A DNA stretch of 64,000 nt from JAODBJ01 sp963782465 (GTDB lineage: Bacteria > Actinomycetota > Acidimicrobiia > IMCC26256 > PALSA-610), in the NCBI GenBank assembly GCA_963782465.1, contig CAWAJR010000003.1, positions 372,001 to 436,000 of the forward strand, read 5' to 3'. The translations under genes and the position numbers were made by a program. Of the stretch, positions 17,200 to 26,373 are shown piece by piece (within the stretch, counting starts at the first letter, position 1; each line of letters starts with the position of its first letter). The notes under the pieces were generated by a model. The model made no database searches. It worked only from the letters and a program-made list of their open reading frames with translations, and was not told the DNA's origin.

Positions 17200-20191
17200 T
17201 CACGCCGTCGAGCACGCACGGGTGACCGCTTCGGCGTTGGTGCTCACGCCGAGCGCGTCACGCGCCCGTTTCATCTGCCGTTCGATGGTGCGGCGCGACA
17301 CATGGTGGCGCGCCGCGATCTCGCCGACGGAATGGCCGGCGGCAAGATCTTCGAGGAGGGCGCGCAATTCGGGCGCCAGCGTCACCGACGCCGGGTGAGC
17401 ACCGAGGTCGCGCACGTTCCCGACCTGCTCGAGCGCTTCTCGCAGTGCCGCGGCGAGCGGCGCGTCGACTTCATCGCCGAGATGGACGACCACCGCCGCG
17501 CACGGACCGGCTGCGCTCACCACTCGCGCCGCGCCCGCGAGATCTTCAACGCACGCCGCGGCGTAGTCGCCCTTGCGCACACGCGCATCGGTTCCGAGGT
17601 CGACGATGCGGCCGTGGCTCGTACGCCACTCGTCGCGGATACGGCGGTACGTCGCGAGGTCGTTCGTGATCGTGAAACGACCGTGCTCGGGCCCGCGCCG
17701 CCGTTCGGCCATCGCGGCGACCGCGGCTTGCATGCGAGTGCTCGCGTTGAGCGCCCGCCGGGCGTTGTTGACGTGCGACTCGACGGTCGCCCCCGAAATC
17801 CACAAACGCCGGGCGATCTGGTGCGAGGTCAGACCGCGACCGACGAGATCGAGCACGACGAACTCGGTGGGCGACAGCCGGCTGCCCGTCGCCCGACGCT
17901 CGTGCATCGGCCGCTCGCCGGCACGGCGAAGCCCGGCGCGCGCCCTGCGCTCGAGCGGCACCGAACCGAGCTTGCGCGCGTGTTCCTCGACCGACAGAAG
18001 GCACGCGACTGCGTCTGTTCGCGCTCCCGATGCGAGCAGCGCGTGCGCCTGGCCGAGACGGGCTCGCAGCGCGTGCCGGGGTGACAACCGCTCCCATTCG
18101 GCAGCCGCCGCCTCGAGGCGGAGCGCCGCTTCGGCGGGCGCCGATGCAATGGCCGCGAGCCCCTCGTACTCGCTCACCGCGCCGGCAAGGTTCGCGAACG
18201 CGCATGCCGGCGCCGGGGCCGTGATCGGGCGCCCCGTATCGATCGCCGCCCACGCCGCCACGGTGGCGGCGAGGACGTGGCCGGGGAAGCCGACGACGGG
18301 GAGGTCGGCCGCGGTCTGGGCCACATCGAACGCGAGATCGGCGCGGCCGGCGAGCCAGTGCGCCTCGCCGAGCGCCCAGCGCCCGAGCGCCTCGCCGGTC
18401 GGGTCGCCGTCGGTGAGGGCGCGCATCTCGCCGGCGACGGCGAGGGCCGCGTTGTCGTCGCCGCGATGCGCGTGCGCCAGGAGCAGCAGCGCTTCGGCCT
18501 GGTGGCGGACGCGCGCCGCGGGTGCGAAGTGCACCAGCCGCGGCGCTTCGGCCAACACGCTCGTGTCGTCGGCGTCGAAGAAGAAGGCGGCCAGCAAACG
18601 GTTCTTCCGGAACTGTTGCTGCCAGATCGCCGACGTCGCCGCGACCTCGCGCATCATCTCGTCGGCCAGCTCCCGCGCGGCGCGGCCGTCCGATCAGCAG
18701 GTGACCGATGCACAGCGTGTCGGCCGCCATCGCGGCGGTCATGATGTCGCCGTCGGCTCGCGCCGCGTCGATCGCCCGCTCGAGGTGCTCCATGAACGTC
18801 GGGTCGCCCGCGGCGAGCGCCGCGCTCCCCGCGGCGGAATAGGCGGCGGCGCGTTGCTCGCCCGTGCGTTCCGCGAGCTGCACCGCGCGGGCGGCCGACT
18901 CGTGCGCCCCGGCGACGTCCCACTCGACGCGACCTTTGATCTTCGCATCGAGGATCCAGGCCACGACCTCGTCGCGACTCCCCGAACCGGCGAGCGTCGC
19001 GAGCGCCTCGTCGACATCGGCTCGCGCCTTGGTGGTTTCACCCGCGAAGAACGCGCAGCGCGCCCGCGTCAACTGCCAGTGCGCGTCGACGACGTCGAGC
19101 CGCTGTACCAGCCGCGTTGCATCGTCGTAACGCCCCGCGTCGATCAATGCGGCGATCGCCGCGCGCAGCAACTCGTCGTTATCGCTCGCGTCGGCGGCGA
19201 TCTCGAGCAAGGTGGCACGCCCGGCGAGCGTCGGCGCAGCGTCGGCCGCAGCGCGCGCCACGCCGGCAGCATTCGGGTCGCCGGCCAGGCGGAGGTGCGT
19301 CGCGACGCGTGCCGGGTCGGTCGCGCGGGTTGCGGCCCACCGGTGCAATTCGGCGTGGTCGTCGGCGCGTACAAGATCGAGGGCAGCGTCGGCGAGCGCC
19401 GCATGACGGACGGTCACCCGCCCGCCGTCGTGCTCGATGAGCCGCCGTTCGGTCAACTCGGCAACCGCACGTTCGCCGATCTCGTGCGCGGGGACCGGTG
19501 TCCCGACGATCGCGAGCCGGGCCAGCGCGAGACGGACGTCGGCATCGAGCGACTGCAGCATCGACACGAGCCTGCGATCTCGCGCCTCGGCCTGCGTGTC
19601 GGTGAGGCATTCGAGGAGAAGCGGGTTGCCCCGCCCGTCGGCGACCCAGCGGGCAACGTCGGCCTCCGCCGCGCCGGGGCGGCGCTCGCGGACGAGGATC
19701 GCGGCCGACCCGTCGTCGAGCGGCGCGAGGTCGATACGTTCACCGACTTCGGCCAGACGCGAGACGACTGCCGCGGCCCGGCCGCCGCTCGTCGGAGCCG
19801 ACACCACCATCGGGCGCAACAACGACAGTTCGTCGAGCACGGCAATCGTGTCTTCGTCGCACGAGTGGACGTCCTCGACGAGAAGCGCACGATCACCGAG
19901 GAGCCGGTCGACGGCGACTGCGATCGTCGCGGCCGGATCGTCCCAGTCCAGGTCACCCAGCACGATGCTGATCGGCAGGTACGGCTGGGCCCGGCCCAAC
20001 TCGATGCCGTGAAGCGTCACCGCGTCGACGCCGGCGGCTCGCACCGCGCTCGCCAGCAGCGCCGTCTTCCCGATGCCCGGTTCGCCGAACACCATCACGC
20101 TCGTACCGGCGCGCAAGGCGGCCGCGACGGCCAGTTGCTCGCGCGCGCGACCGATCAGGGTCGCGGTCGGGCGGCTCTCAGGTCGCACCAC
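17200..20191 (-). CDS. large AAA-ATPase LuxR-type regulator with two C-terminal HTH domains, frameshifted
   Basis: About 997 residues once one frameshift is repaired. The N-terminal AAA/STAND ATPase has Walker A GEPGIGKT (36-43) and Walker B ALLVEDVH (102-109). A long helical, TPR-like region follows. A first LuxR-type helix-turn-helix lies near residues 770-825 (LSPTEFVVLDLVGRGLTSHQIA, ATVESHVNNARRAL, in part). A second HTH ends the protein near 937-995 (SVGEIAARHHVSRRTIERQMKRA, in part). The frame breaks at about 18672-18685. Adding a GC pair to the GCGCGC tract restores GRPRRARELADEMMREV. LAL/MalT-type regulators respond to a ligand and ATP; the ligand here is unknown. Two HTH outputs in one chain are unusual. 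GTG 20191 lies 6 nt after a TACAGT box. Confidence 0.82.
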
Positions 20192-20197
20192 GATACG

Positions 20198-20203
20198 ACT
20201 GTA
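20198..20203 (-). promoter_or_regulatory. -10 box for the LuxR-type regulator gene (leaderless)
   Basis: TACAGT on the minus strand ends 6 nt before the GTG at 20191. Confidence 0.5.
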
Positions 20204-20307
20204 CGACCGGTGACGGCTCGGTGGGAATGGCGCCCCTCGGGCCGGGTGGCTACCGGGGGACCAGGCTGTTCGCTCGACGTGACGGCGCGCGTGGAAGGCT
20301 GGGACCG

Positions 20308-21207
20308 ATGCGAACCCACCTGGTCGACGGCACCTACGAGATCTTCCGCCAGTACCACGCGAAGCGACCGGGCCACGTCGACCCGACGGGGATGGAGGTC
20401 GGCGCGGCGCGATCGGTGGTCGCTTCGATGTTGACGATGCTGGAGCAGGGGGCCACGCACATCGGCGTGGCGACCGACCACGTCATCGAGTCGTTCCGTA
20501 ACGATCTCTGGGAAACGTACAAGTCGAGCGCGGGCATGCCACCGGACCTGCTCGCCCAGTTCCCCGTGCTCGACGACGCGCTCGCCTCGCTCGGCGTCGC
20601 GGTGTGGCCCATGATCGAGTTCGAAGCCGACGACGCGCTGGCGAGCGCCGCCCGCGTGGCGGCGGCCGACCCGCGGGTCGAGCAGGTGATCATCTGCACC
20701 CCCGACAAGGACCTCGGGCAGTGTGTCGGCGGCCGGGTCGTGCAACTCGACCGCCGCAACGACCGCCTCCTCGACGCCGACGCGGTGAAGGAGAAATTCG
20801 GTGTCGCGCCCGAGTCGATCCCCGACTGGCTGGCGTTGGTCGGCGACAGCGCCGACGGGTTCCCCGGCCTGCCCGGGTTCGGCGCCAAGACCGCGGCCGC
20901 GCTCCTGTCGAGGTTCGGGCACCTCGAAGCCATCCCCGACGACCCCGGCGCGTGGGATGTCGCGGCGATCCGCAACCCGGCCCGGCTCGCCGCGACACTT
21001 GCCGCGGGACGACGCGTCGCCGACCTCTTCAAGGTGCTCGCGACGTTGCGCACCGACGCTCCCGTCGGCACGGTCGACGACTGGGAGTGGCTCGGCCCCC
21101 GCGACGACTTCGCCGCGTGGGCCGAGCGGTTCGGCAGCCCGAACCTCTCCCGTCGAGCCGAGCACCTCTGCCAACTCAGAACACCCCGGTCGGGCCCGCC
21201 GACGTGA
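20308..21207 (+). CDS. 5'-3' exonuclease (flap endonuclease/PIN-like) family protein
   Basis: A 299-residue stand-alone 5'-3' exonuclease domain, like the N-terminal part of DNA polymerase I. The metal-binding acidic clusters are LVDGTYEIFRQY near the start, EFEADDALASAA and ICTPDKDLGQCV. The helix-hairpin-helix is VGDSADGFPGLPGFGAKTAAALLS (in part). It would remove 5' flaps and RNA primers or process damaged DNA. ATG 20308 is the first start compatible with the N-terminal Asp. No polymerase domain is attached, and a full-length polA may exist elsewhere. Its 3' end overlaps the convergent surface-protein gene by 32 nt. Confidence 0.88.
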   Translation: MRTHLVDGTYEIFRQYHAKRPGHVDPTGMEVGAARSVVASMLTMLEQGATHIGVATDHVIESFRNDLWETYKSSAGMPPDLLAQFPVLDDALASLGVAVWPMIEFEADDALASAARVAAADPRVEQVIICTPDKDLGQCVGGRVVQLDRRNDRLLDADAVKEKFGVAPESIPDWLALVGDSADGFPGLPGFGAKTAAALLSRFGHLEAIPDDPGAWDVAAIRNPARLAATLAAGRRVADLFKVLATLRTDAPVGTVDDWEWLGPRDDFAAWAERFGSPNLSRRAEHLCQLRTPRSGPPT

Positions 21208-22804
21208 ACCGGCCGGCCGCGCCGTTCATCGCCGGGTCGGTCATCGATCCCGAAGGTGTGAACGTGACGACACCGCCGGAACTCGTCCCGAGGACGTTGC
21301 CGGCAACGGTGGGGCCAAGCGTGATGCGCACCACGCGGCTCCCATTCGTCGCCGTGAGTTGCGAACCGGCGAAGCTCGCCGAGCGATGATTGCCCGTCGT
21401 CGACACGAAGTAGGTCGGCGCACCGAGGTCGATCGTGCCGTCGACCAGTCCCGGTACCGCCATCTGCACGGGGTCGGCCGGCGTGGCCCGGGTGAACGTC
21501 ACCGTCACCGTCGGGTTCATGACGCTCGCCATCGGTTCACTGAACGTCACGTCGAGCGTGTCTCCGGGTTCGGCTTTCCCCGGTGTGTGCTTCACCGCGC
21601 CGTGCTGGTCGCCGACACTGACGACCACGGGTTCGGCGCCATCCGATGGCACGAACGGCGCGAAGGCGGCCGGGTTCCCTGCCGCGTCGTGCACGTCGGA
21701 GTTCGCGGCGGCGAGCGCGACGGTGAACGACCCGGGCCCGGTATCGGGGGCGCCTCGCCCCTCGGTCAGGTGCAGCGTCACCACCCGGCCCGCGCTCGAC
21801 ACGCGGCCGAGCGTCGCACCCGACGGTGCATCGGCCAACAGCCAACCGGCGGTCGACGTCGTCGGCGCGACCTCGTCGTCGAACGTCGCGACGACGGTGT
21901 CGACCTTCCCGTTCTGGTCACTGTCGAGCATCTGCAACGCCTGCAGCACGGGCGACGTGCAATCGATCGTTGCCGTCGCGCCCGCCGAGTACGTGCCACC
22001 GGTGGTTGCGTTGCCCATCGCGTCAGCGGCCTGGAGGTGCAGCGTGTAGGTCCCGTCGGCCGGGAGCGCGAACGCGTACGACCACGTCGACACGATCGAC
22101 CCGGGCTCGGCGACCGACGCCGGCAGCATCACTTCAGTGCTGGAACCGAACCGTGACCCGTCCCAGTAGTCGCCGCCGGCCGCGCGCACGGAGATCGTGA
22201 CGGCCGCGACACCACTCGGGTCGGTGACGGCACCGCAGAACCCGAGCGGCCGGCAACCGGCGTCGAACGCCGCCGCGTTGGCGACGTTGCCGGCAACCGG
22301 GAACGTGACCGTCACGTCGGGTGCGACGTGATCGCCCTCGACCACCACCGGGGAGCTCGGCGCACTGAGCGCGGTCCACGACCGGAACACGGCATGGACG
22401 CGGTACGTGTAGGTACCGCCGGCGACGTGAAGATCGTCGCAGTGCGTCGACGCGACGAGCGTGCCCGGCCCGGTGCCGCACGCGGGCGACACGGTCTCGC
22501 CGTCGCGGCGATCGACCCAGTACCCCTTCACCGATCCCGACGGCGCGCCGGCGGCGACCCATTCGAGCGCGACCGTGCTCGAACCGCTCGTCGCGGTCGC
22601 GCCGGGCGCGGAAGGAGCCACCAACGTGGCCACTCCGACCGACCCGCGGCCCGCGCCGGCTCCGGCGAACACGGCCCAGGCACGACCGACCGCACCGGAC
22701 CACGCGATCGCGACGACCGCCGTCGCGATGACGATCCGCGCCGCGGGTCGGGAAACGAAGTGGAGGGACGGGCGAATGCCCGCCCCTCCGAAGCTCGCGC
22801 TCAC
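21176..22804 (-). CDS. large secreted protein with Ig-like/fibronectin-III-type domains
   Basis: A 542-residue secreted protein. An N-terminal signal segment (IVIATAVVAIAWSGAVGRAWA) is preceded by arginines. A fibronectin-III-like unit follows (SSTVALEWVAAGAPSGSVKGYW, in part, then TYTYRVHAVFRSWTALS). Next come bacterial Ig-like or cadherin-like units (TYTLHLQAADAMGNATTGGTY; a SDQNGKVDTV stretch reminiscent of a calcium-binding loop) and SipA-like beta-sandwich repeats to the C-terminus. Two cysteines (ACGTG and THCDD) may form a disulfide. No sorting motif or C-terminal membrane helix is seen. It begins 5 nt after the TasA-like gene on the same strand, so the two probably form one extracellular structure or an anchor-plus-filament pair. 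Function is inferred from architecture only. Confidence 0.72.
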   Translation of the reverse strand: MSASFGGAGIRPSLHFVSRPAARIVIATAVVAIAWSGAVGRAWAVFAGAGAGRGSVGVATLVAPSAPGATATSGSSTVALEWVAAGAPSGSVKGYWVDRRDGETVSPACGTGPGTLVASTHCDDLHVAGGTYTYRVHAVFRSWTALSAPSSPVVVEGDHVAPDVTVTFPVAGNVANAAAFDAGCRPLGFCGAVTDPSGVAAVTISVRAAGGDYWDGSRFGSSTEVMLPASVAEPGSIVSTWSYAFALPADGTYTLHLQAADAMGNATTGGTYSAGATATIDCTSPVLQALQMLDSDQNGKVDTVVATFDDEVAPTTSTAGWLLADAPSGATLGRVSSAGRVVTLHLTEGRGAPDTGPGSFTVALAAANSDVHDAAGNPAAFAPFVPSDGAEPVVVSVGDQHGAVKHTPGKAEPGDTLDVTFSEPMASVMNPTVTVTFTRATPADPVQMAVPGLVDGTIDLGAPTYFVSTTGNHRSASFAGSQLTATNGSRVVRITLGPTVAGNVLGTSSGGVVTFTPSGSMTDPAMNGAAGRFTSAGPTGVF

Positions 22805-22809
22805 GGTGC

Positions 22810-23247
22810 TCAGTTGGAGCTGACGTGGAGGGTGAGCGCGCCACCTTGGCAGGCGTCCTGGCTCGTCGCGGTGTTCGTCATCGTGAGCATGCCGTGCACC
22901 GTGGTCGACGCACCGGGCGCGAGGGTCGAGTCGACCGTGACGGGGCTCATCGTGAACCACGCCGCGTTGCAACCGATCGGTGTGTCGATCGACGTCAACG
23001 ACACGGTGTCGACGTGCTGGTTCGCCGGGCCCGGGTTCGTGACCTCGATCGCGAGATCGGCCGCGGGCCCACCCGGGTACAGCGTGGTATCGGTCGTCGC
23101 CGACAGCACGATGGCCGAAGCCGTGCCGACATTGGCGCTCCCCGTACCGCTCCCACCGGTCGTGAAGTACGCGTACGCCGCGGCACCCATACCGAGGGTG
23201 AGCGCACCCACGACGACTGCGGCCAATTTCTTGCTCTTGTGCAACAT
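22810..23247 (-). CDS. TasA/camelysin-like surface protein with SipW-type signal peptide
   Basis: A 145-residue exported protein. The N-terminus MLHKSKKLAAVVVGALTLG continues to AYAYFTTGGSGTGSANVGTA, the pattern of SipW-dependent signal peptides (hydrophobic core, then AxAYF and S/T-rich start of the mature chain). The mature beta-sandwich (IEVTNPGPANQHVDTVSLTS, TSQDACQGGALTLHVSSN) resembles the TasA/CalY fold. Cys residues in IGCNAAW and DACQGG may pair. The RBS-like AAAGGGA lies about 10 nt upstream. TasA-type proteins form extracellular fibres or act as surface proteases. The dedicated signal peptidase SipW is not in this window. It is followed by the large Ig-like secreted protein gene 5 nt away. 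Confidence 0.78.
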   Translation of the reverse strand: MLHKSKKLAAVVVGALTLGMGAAAYAYFTTGGSGTGSANVGTASAIVLSATTDTTLYPGGPAADLAIEVTNPGPANQHVDTVSLTSIDTPIGCNAAWFTMSPVTVDSTLAPGASTTVHGMLTMTNTATSQDACQGGALTLHVSSN

Positions 23248-23499
23248 TTTCCGATCCCTTTCGGTTTCGAATGGTGGATCGGGCGTCGGTTTCGCCTCTC
23301 GCTCCCCGCCGGCCACGGCGACCAGATCGGCCGTGCGGATCGGTGCACTCGCCCCTTGTCGACCCCGCATCACGCAGGCCCGGGCACGAATGATGAACCT
23401 CGATTCCGGAGAACTGAAGGAAGGGTTTCGGGGTGTGACGAAGCACGCGAACGTGGGCCGAGCGGCCCGGCGCGACCGCGCTGGTGCAAGCTGGCGCGC
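23248..23499. other. 252-bp divergent intergenic region
   Basis: This region separates the TasA-like gene (minus) from the enoyl-CoA hydratase gene (plus). It is the longest gene-free stretch in the window and must carry both promoters. A CAAGCT hexamer ends 7 nt before the ATG at 23500 and may be the -10 for the plus-strand gene. The long leader of the TasA-like gene could hold regulatory RNA structure, but I recognise no known riboswitch consensus. Confidence 0.4.
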
Positions 23500-24315
23500 A
23501 TGAGCACCGACATACGCACAGTCATGCTGGAAGAAGCTCGGCCCGGGATCATGCTGCTCACGCTCAACCGCCCGGCGCGGTTGAACGCGATGAACGCGGC
23601 GCTCATCGCCGACCTTCACGACGCGCTCGACGAGATCGCCGCGTCGAGAACGTGCCGCGCGGTGGTGATGACGGGTGCGGGCCGGGGCTTCTGCGCCGGG
23701 CTCGATCTGCAAGAAGGTGCGACACCCCCCGAGGCGGCCGGGCTCGGTCGCGTGCAATCGGGGATGCACGTACAGCAGTCGATCGCTCGCCTCATCCCAC
23801 ACCTGCGGTCGTTACCCCAACCCGTGATCAGCGCGGTGAACGGCGCCGCGTCGGGCGGCGGTCTCGCGCTCGCGCTGGGGTCCGACGTACGTGTCGCGGC
23901 GCAGAGCGCCCGCTTCAACGTCGCGTTCATCCGCATCGGCCTGTCGGGTTGCGACATCGGCGTGAGCTGGATGCTGCCGCGCCTGATCGGCGCGTCGCGC
24001 GCGTTCGAGATGTTGCTCACCGGGCGCCTGGTCGACGCCTCGGAGGCGGAACGCATCGGCCTCGTCGTGCGGGTCGTGCCCGACGACCAGGTGCTCGACG
24101 CGGCGTTCGAAACCGCGGAGTTGATCGCGGGGAACAGCCCGTGGGGTGTCCGCATGACCAAGGAGGTCATGTGGAGCCAGCTCGAGATCGGCAGCCTGCA
24201 AGCCGGGATCGACATCGAGAACCGCACGCAGTTGCTTTCGAGCTTCACCGGCGACATGCAGGAGGCAATGGCGGCGTTCTTGGAGAAACGGCCGCCGTCG
24301 TTCAAGAATGCGTGA
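23500..24315 (+). CDS. enoyl-CoA hydratase/isomerase family protein
   Basis: A 271-residue crotonase-fold protein. The oxyanion-hole segments are MTGAGRGFCAGLDL and NGAASGGGLALALGSDVRVA. The first catalytic glutamate of classic hydratases would lie where this protein has a different residue (GGGLALALGSD), while the later acidic position (IGLSGCDIGVSW) holds Asp. So it may be an isomerase or another crotonase rather than a classic beta-oxidation hydratase. It probably acts on fatty-acyl-CoA in the cytosol with the SDR gene 27 nt downstream. ATG 23500 fits the family start. Confidence 0.85.
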   Translation: MSTDIRTVMLEEARPGIMLLTLNRPARLNAMNAALIADLHDALDEIAASRTCRAVVMTGAGRGFCAGLDLQEGATPPEAAGLGRVQSGMHVQQSIARLIPHLRSLPQPVISAVNGAASGGGLALALGSDVRVAAQSARFNVAFIRIGLSGCDIGVSWMLPRLIGASRAFEMLLTGRLVDASEAERIGLVVRVVPDDQVLDAAFETAELIAGNSPWGVRMTKEVMWSQLEIGSLQAGIDIENRTQLLSSFTGDMQEAMAAFLEKRPPSFKNA

Positions 24316-24342
24316 CGGTCGGGCGAGGAGCAGGAGCAGTTC

Positions 24343-25101
24343 ATGACGCTGGAAGGTCGCATCGCACTGGTCACGGGGGGCGGGCGAGGTATCGGACGGG
24401 CGATCGCGCTCGGGCTGGCCGACGACGGCGCCGACGTCGCAATCGGCTACCGGCGCGACGAAGCAGCCGCCGCCCAGACGGTGAAGGAGATCCGGGCGCG
24501 GGGCCGCCGTGCGGTCGCCTACGCCGGTTCGGTCGACGACGACGCCGCGTGCAAGGCGATCGTCGAAGGCGCGATCGCCGACTTCGGGTACGTCGACATC
24601 CTTGTGCACAGCGCCGGCAACGCGTCACGCGGCTTCAGCGTCGCCGACACCGATCCCGCCGAGCTCGATCGGGTGGTACGCACGCACGCCTTCGGCGCGT
24701 TCTCGTGTTCCAAGTACGTGTTGCCGTCGATGCGGGAGCAACCGCGGGGCGACATCGTGATGATCTCGAGCGGCGTCACGCAGCGCATCGACCCGCGCTC
24801 GGCCCCCTACAACATGGCGAAGGCCGCACTCGAGGCACTCGCGATCACGCTGGCGAAAGAGGAACGCCGCAACGGGATCCACGTGAACATCGTCGCACCG
24901 GGCCTCGTCGACACCGAGATGGGCCGCCGCCTCGTGAAAGGCGCACTCGGCGTGACCGACATCCGCACCATGGACGCGAAGGCCGCCTTCGGCCACGTGT
25001 GCACGCCCGAGGAAGTCGCCGACGCGGTGCGCTACCTCGTTTCGGAACGCGCGTCGTACGTCACCGGAGCGCGCCTCACCGTCGACGGCGGTGCGTTCTG
25101 A
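24343..25101 (+). CDS. short-chain dehydrogenase/reductase, FabG-like
   Basis: A 252-residue SDR with TGGGRGIGRA near residue 12, a VDILVHSAGNAS segment in place of NNAG, catalytic Ser in MISSGV, Tyr and Lys in YNMAKAALEAL, and the C-terminal VTGARLTVDGGAF typical of 3-oxoacyl-ACP reductase-like proteins. It follows the crotonase by 27 nt with a GGAGCAGGAGCAG purine-rich leader, so a two-gene unit acting on acyl-CoA is likely. It is not in a fatty-acid synthesis cluster, so the gene symbol fabG is not assigned. Confidence 0.86.
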   Translation: MTLEGRIALVTGGGRGIGRAIALGLADDGADVAIGYRRDEAAAAQTVKEIRARGRRAVAYAGSVDDDAACKAIVEGAIADFGYVDILVHSAGNASRGFSVADTDPAELDRVVRTHAFGAFSCSKYVLPSMREQPRGDIVMISSGVTQRIDPRSAPYNMAKAALEALAITLAKEERRNGIHVNIVAPGLVDTEMGRRLVKGALGVTDIRTMDAKAAFGHVCTPEEVADAVRYLVSERASYVTGARLTVDGGAF

Positions 25102-25161
25102 ACCGAGCCGCGTCGCGCGGGTGCCGCGCGCACCGGTGAGTGCAGCACTACCGTTCCGGCC

Positions 25162-25347
25162 GTGCCCGAGACGCGCGCCGACCGCCTGCAACGCCGCCGG
25201 CGGGCGCGCAACGCGACGATCGCAACGGCGGCGCTGGCCGCGCTCGCCGTCGGTGCGCTCATCCTCGGTGAAGCGCACGACGCGCGTCCCACGCCCGCGC
25301 CCGCGCCCGTCGCCAATCCCGCGACCACCGCGGTGACCCACCGATAG
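25162..25347 (+). CDS. small single-pass membrane protein
   Basis: 61 residues from GTG 25162. A basic N-terminus (RADRLQRRRRARN) leads into one hydrophobic helix (ATIATAALAALAVGALIL) and a Pro/Ala-rich external tail. No family recognised. The codon pattern matches neighbouring genes. Its TAG stop is also the first three bases of the TAGCCT -10 box of the following fxsA gene. Short and without homology evidence, so moderate confidence. Confidence 0.45.
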   Translation: MPETRADRLQRRRRARNATIATAALAALAVGALILGEAHDARPTPAPAPVANPATTAVTHR

Positions 25348-25350
25348 CCT
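25345..25350 (+). promoter_or_regulatory. -10 box for fxsA (leaderless)
   Basis: TAGCCT ends 6 nt before the GTG at 25357. It overlaps the stop codon of the preceding small ORF. Confidence 0.55.
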
Positions 25351-25356
25351 GACCGG

Positions 25357-25812
25357 GTGCTCGCCCTCCTGGCGCTGGTCTTCGTCGTCATCCCGCTCGT
25401 CGAGATCTACGTCGCGGTGCAGGTCGGCCACGCGGTCGGCGCGCTCGACACGATCGGCCTCCTGATCGTCATCTCGATCGTGGGCGCCTGGATCGCGCGC
25501 CGCGAAGGGTTCGCGGTCATCCAGCGCGTCCGCCAGCGGGTCGACCAACGCGAAGTGCCCGGGCGCGAACTGGTCGACGGGCTGCTCATCCTCGTCGGCG
25601 GGTTGCTGCTGATGGTGCCCGGCTTCGTCACCGACGGGATCGGGCTCCTGCTGCTGCTCCCGCCCGTGCGCGCGGGCGTGCGCGTTTGGCTGACCCGCCG
25701 CTTCAGCGTGATGACGCTCGGCGGTCCGCCCGGTCCTCCCGGTCCCCCCGGTCCTCCCGGCGCGGGCGGTCCCGACGGTTACGGCGACGGCCCCGGCATC
25801 ATCGACGTGTAG
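25357..25812 (+). CDS. fxsA: FxsA-family membrane protein with collagen-like tail
   Basis: A 151-residue integral membrane protein of the FxsA family: LALLALVFVVIPLVEIYVAV, the conserved GALDTIGLLIVISIVGAWIARREG region (in part), GRELVDGLLILVGGLLLMVPGF and DGIGLLLLLPPVR. FxsA is a cytoplasmic membrane protein first known for limiting phage T7 exclusion by F plasmids; its normal role is unclear. After the last helix the protein carries a short collagen-like tract (GGPPGPPGPPGPPGAGGP), which is unusual. A leaderless promoter precedes the GTG start. Confidence 0.85.
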   Translation: MLALLALVFVVIPLVEIYVAVQVGHAVGALDTIGLLIVISIVGAWIARREGFAVIQRVRQRVDQREVPGRELVDGLLILVGGLLLMVPGFVTDGIGLLLLLPPVRAGVRVWLTRRFSVMTLGGPPGPPGPPGPPGAGGPDGYGDGPGIIDV

Positions 25813-25816
25813 CGCG

Positions 25817-26356
25817 GTGGCAGCGGGGCAGCGGGTCGTCTTGGTCAGCGGCTGGACCGGCGCGGGCAAGTCGACGATCGCCGCCGCGATCGCGGCCGAC
25901 CTGCACTGCGCGGTCGCGAGCTTCGATTGGCTGATGTCGGGCTTACGCGCGTTCCCCGACGTGTGGGACGTGGTCGAGTTGCCGGTCGAGAAGCAACGCG
26001 CGATCGGATGGTCGTTGATGAGCCGGGTCGGCGAACAATCGTTGCGGACCGGTGGTTCGGTCGTGTTCGACCTCGTCGCGCGGGAAACACCGCGTGAAGC
26101 GTGGCAGTCGCTCGCCCGCCGCTACGGCGCCACGTTCAGCGTCGTCGAATGCATCTGTTCCGACATCGACGTGCACCGATCGCGTGTCGTGGGGCGGCGG
26201 CGCGACATTCCCGGCTGGTACGAGCTCGACTGGGCGCACGTGGCCGCCGGGCGCGACCGGTACGTGGCGCTGCGCGACCCCAAGCTCGTGATCGACGCGA
26301 TCAACCCCCTGCCCGACAACCTCGCTGCGGTGCGGTCGTACCTCGCCGGCGAGTGA
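25817..26356 (+). CDS. P-loop kinase-like ATPase
   Basis: 179 residues from GTG 25817. Walker A is SGWTGAGKST (residues ~11-20). An acidic strand VVFDLVARETPREAW follows, then a basic lid-like region (VVGRRRDIPGWYELDW). This is the architecture of small AAA_33-type kinases that phosphorylate sugars, nucleosides or antibiotics. The substrate is unknown. It starts 4 nt after fxsA and ends 17 nt before a perfect 48-bp palindrome, which probably ends transcription from both sides. Confidence 0.75.
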   Translation: MAAGQRVVLVSGWTGAGKSTIAAAIAADLHCAVASFDWLMSGLRAFPDVWDVVELPVEKQRAIGWSLMSRVGEQSLRTGGSVVFDLVARETPREAWQSLARRYGATFSVVECICSDIDVHRSRVVGRRRDIPGWYELDWAHVAAGRDRYVALRDPKLVIDAINPLPDNLAAVRSYLAGE

Positions 26357-26373
26357 ACCCCGCGCCTCACCCT

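Noticed and set aside
23248..23499. Possible cyclic-di-GMP or other riboswitch in the leader of the TasA-like gene
   Set aside because: No known riboswitch core motif could be matched by eye; the leader is only noted as long.
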